This document shows positions 61,134 to 64,000 of a stretch of DNA of 64,000 nt, in pieces. Position 1 is the stretch's first letter, and each line of letters opens with the position of its first letter. A program made the translations under genes and the position numbers. Under the pieces are notes generated by a model. That model was given only the letters and a program-made list of their open reading frames with translations, did not search any database and was not told the DNA's origin. The stretch comes from Blastococcus sp. TF02A-26. GTDB taxonomy: Bacteria; Actinomycetota; Actinomycetes; Mycobacteriales; Geodermatophilaceae. Location: positions 186,001 to 250,000 of the forward strand of contig NZ_QOHG01000001.1 in assembly GCF_003319125.1 (NCBI RefSeq), given 5' to 3'.

Positions 61134-61139
61134 CGGGCG

Positions 61140-61979
61140 GTGGACACGCGCGAGCTGCGGTACTTCGTCGCCGTCGCCGAGGAGCTGCACTTCGGCCGGG
61201 CGGCGCAGCGGCTGAACATGGCGCAGCCGCCGCTGTCGCGGGCGATCAGCCAGCTCGAACGCCGCCTCGGGACGTCGCTGCTGGAGCGCAGCAGCCGCTC
61301 GGTCTCGCTGACCGACGCCGGTGCGGTGCTCCTGCGCGAGGGTCGGATCGCCCTCGACGCCCTGGAGGCGGCCGAGCAGCGGACCCGCCGCGCCGCGCTC
61401 GCCACGCCCGGGGTCGTGCTCGCCACCAAGGCCGGCGCCTCCGAGGAGCTGCTCGCCAAGCTGCTGCACGCCTACGCCGCCGAACCCGGAGCCGTGCCCG
61501 TCGACGTGGTGCTCTGCGGGCCGGGACAGCAGGAACGGCTGCTGCGGAGCGGCCGCGCGGACGTGGCCCTGCTGCACCGGCCCTTCGACGGGACGGCGGG
61601 ACTGGACACCGAGGAGCTGCTCACGGAGGGGCAGGTGGCGGTCCTGCCGTCCGGTCACCCGCTGGCCGGCCGCCGGCAGCTGCGCCTCGCCGACCTCGCG
61701 CACGTGCCGGACCTCCCGCACCCGCGCTGGCCCGACGCGGACGGCTCCTACGCGCCCGGACCCGGACCGGAGGTCCGCGACCACACCCAGCTCCTGCAGC
61801 TCGTCGCGCTCGGCCGGACGTCGGTGGTCCTCCCCGACTCGGTCCGGTCGATGCTGCGCGAGGGCGTCGTCGCCGTGCCCGTGGTGGACGCCCCGCAGGT
61901 CACGACCGTCATCGCGTGGCCGCCGCACAGCCGGTCCCTCGCCGTCGCCGGGCTGGTCCGGACCGCGCTCCGCCTCTGA
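61140..61979 (+). CDS. LysR-family transcriptional regulator
   Basis: The 279-residue regulator begins with the LysR helix-turn-helix ([31 protein letters not shown] in landmarks, residues 5-60) and has a periplasmic-binding-like effector domain. The first residues and the HFGRAAQRL form are typical of regulators of aromatic or reductase genes. It is divergent from an SDR gene and probably represses itself and activates the SDR. GTG start is six bases after TACCCT. Confidence 0.92.
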   Translation: MDTRELRYFVAVAEELHFGRAAQRLNMAQPPLSRAISQLERRLGTSLLERSSRSVSLTDAGAVLLREGRIALDALEAAEQRTRRAALATPGVVLATKAGASEELLAKLLHAYAAEPGAVPVDVVLCGPGQQERLLRSGRADVALLHRPFDGTAGLDTEELLTEGQVAVLPSGHPLAGRRQLRLADLAHVPDLPHPRWPDADGSYAPGPGPEVRDHTQLLQLVALGRTSVVLPDSVRSMLREGVVAVPVVDAPQVTTVIAWPPHSRSLAVAGLVRTALRL

Positions 61980-63168
<1,189 letters not shown>

Positions 63169-63179
63169 GCGCTGGGGGA

Positions 63180-63545
63180 TCAGGCGACGTCGGTGCGGGC
63201 GTCGGAGAGGTACTCGCGGACGGCGGTCTCCGGCACGCGGAACGACCGGCCGACCCGCACGGCCGCCATCTCGCCGCCGTGCACGAGGCGGTAGACGGTC
63301 ATCTTCGAGACCCGCATGATCGCCGCGACCTCGGCCACGGTCAGGAACGAGACGGCGGGACGCGGCGCCGGGGCCACCGGGCGCATGCCCTGCGGCTGGG
63401 CCATCGGGCGCATGCCGGCCGGGCGCTGGCCCTGGAGGCCCGCGACGGGCAGCCGGCCACCGGCGGGCGCGTAGCCGGCGGGGCGCTGGCCCGGGACGGC
63501 GGGGCGGGTCTGGGCGGGGGTGGCGTAGCGCTGGGGCAGGGACAC
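63180..63545 (-). CDS. Excisionase-type HTH protein (Rv0500A-like)
   Basis: The 121-residue protein has a Pro/Ala/Gly/Gln-rich N-terminal half with repeats of GQRPAG and GMRP, then a MerR/excisionase-type winged helix: FLTVAEVAAIMRVSKMTVYRLVHGGEMAAVRVGRSFR. The HTH is almost identical to the conserved actinobacterial Rv0500A type; the target is not known to me. The GTG has GAGGAG upstream. TACCGT (63628-63623) could be its -10. Confidence 0.9.
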   Translation of the reverse strand: MSLPQRYATPAQTRPAVPGQRPAGYAPAGGRLPVAGLQGQRPAGMRPMAQPQGMRPVAPAPRPAVSFLTVAEVAAIMRVSKMTVYRLVHGGEMAAVRVGRSFRVPETAVREYLSDARTDVA

Positions 63546-63622
63546 GGGGTTCTCCTCGGGGAAGTCCAGGGGGCGTCGGTCCGCGTTGCCGGTTGCAACG
63601 CTGAGCGCCTGTGCTGATACAG

Positions 63623-63628
63623 ACGGTA
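63623..63628 (-). promoter_or_regulatory. Possible -10 element for the HTH gene
   Basis: TACCGT on the minus strand would give a leader of about 70 bases that includes the GAGGAG ribosome site. It is bordered by CCCCC. Confidence 0.45.
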
Positions 63629-63685
63629 GGGGGACTTCCCGGGTCGCCGACAGTACGAGGAGGACGAGACGGACCGGTCCCATTC

Positions 63686-63698
63686 GTCAACTGTTGAC
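63686..63698. promoter_or_regulatory. Palindrome GTCAACTGTTGAC upstream of the HTH gene
   Basis: A perfect palindrome around a central T lies between the HTH gene and the zinc-ribbon gene, about 60 bases upstream of the presumed start of HTH transcription. It is a candidate operator. Confidence 0.5.
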
Positions 63699-63754
63699 CG
63701 TGCGCCGTGCGGGGGACGTGCGATGCGTGAGGTCGGCGGGACGACCGTCCGGCC

Positions 63755-63958
63755 TCAGACCTCGACGGCGGTGCCGCAGACCGTGCAGATCTCCAGCTCC
63801 CGTCGGCCCCACCGCGCCAGCGGCACGAAGAAGACCGTGAACTGCTTCGACTCGCGCACCCGCGCCCAGGCGGTGGTGTTGCCGCAGTTCGGGCAGGTCC
63901 GGACCGCGCCGGGGCCGAGCTCCCGCTGCTTCGTGCCGAACCCGAAGAGGAAGAACAT
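63755..63958 (-). CDS. Small zinc-ribbon protein
   Basis: The 67-residue protein starts MFFLFGFGTKQRELG and has two CxxC pairs, TCPNCGN and ICTVCGT, forming a zinc ribbon of the zinc_ribbon_15 type. The function is unknown; such proteins are common in actinobacteria. ATG is six bases after TACGCT. Confidence 0.88.
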   Translation of the reverse strand: MFFLFGFGTKQRELGPGAVRTCPNCGNTTAWARVRESKQFTVFFVPLARWGRRELEICTVCGTAVEV

Positions 63959-63964
63959 CGAGCG

Positions 63965-63970
63965 AGCGTA
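63965..63970 (-). promoter_or_regulatory. -10 element for leaderless zinc-ribbon mRNA
   Basis: TACGCT on the minus strand ends six bases before the ATG; no ribosome site is present. Confidence 0.5.
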
Positions 63971-64000
63971 GGTCCGGGCCGACCGCCCCGCCGGACGGCG

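Overview
The window is chromosomal DNA from a very high-GC actinobacterium. Gene content and wording of the proteins (WhiA, RbpA, OpcA, the SufRBDCSUT cluster, an Rpf-type muralytic enzyme, an Rv0500A-like HTH protein, LexA boxes of the TCGAAC-N4-GTTCGA type) point to Actinomycetia, and the style of the proteins suggests the Geodermatophilaceae (Blastococcus/Geodermatophilus/Modestobacter type); the family assignment is inference. No rRNA, tRNA, CRISPR array, insertion sequence or prophage was seen.

Layout. 1-7.8 kb: end of whiA, a membrane GGDEF protein, the lower glycolytic operon gap-pgk-tpiA, an orphan peptide-type binding lipoprotein, secG and rbpA. 7.8-14.8 kb (minus strand): a pentose-phosphate operon read tkt-tal-zwf-opcA-pgl. 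15-17.2 kb: convergent heme genes ctaB and ctaA separated by three terminator hairpins. 17.3-24.2 kb: the iron-sulfur assembly operon sufR-sufB-sufD-Rieske ferredoxin-sufC-sufS-sufU-sufT. 24.2-28.2 kb: two tandem giant-hydrophobic membrane paralogues. 28.3-35 kb: ABC-F protein, VOC protein, small HTH protein, enoyl-CoA hydratase, ABC exporter, SnoaL-like protein, sulfurtransferase. 34.7-35.1 kb: a guanidinium-exporter-type SMR gene carrying a guanidine-III riboswitch. 35-41 kb (minus strand): DUF427 protein, lipoprotein, CbiX-like chelatase, SDR, aconitase. 41-48 kb: PAP2 protein, sirtuin, small membrane protein, FAD oxidase, RidA protein, LuxR regulator, acyl-CoA ligase. 47.8-49.6 kb: two damaged genes, the second (13E12/DUF222-HNH type) behind a LexA box. 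49.7-54.6 kb: NlpC/P60 endopeptidase and moxR-DUF58-VWA. 54.6-58 kb: a processive GT2 synthase with a lipoprotein, and a quinone oxidoreductase. 58-64 kb: a second LexA-controlled small locus, a GIY-YIG/UvrC-like protein, MsrA, SDR with divergent LysR, an Rpf-type enzyme, an HTH protein and a zinc-ribbon protein.

The backbone order (whiA, gap-pgk-tpi-secG, pgl-opcA-zwf-tal-tkt, ctaB/ctaA, suf, ABC-F/echA, acn, ripA-like/moxR) is the ordinary actinobacterial chromosomal order, so most of the window is vertically inherited core. The most informative non-core signals are regulatory: the guanidine-III riboswitch, two SOS boxes, a SufR-type operator that overlaps the start codon of sufR, several palindromic operators between divergent genes, and a repeated promoter pattern in which a TANNNT hexamer ends 6-8 bases before the start codon, which implies many leaderless mRNAs. 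The most unusual structural signal is a DUF222-HNH gene whose HNH core has been replaced by a short GC-rich palindromic element.
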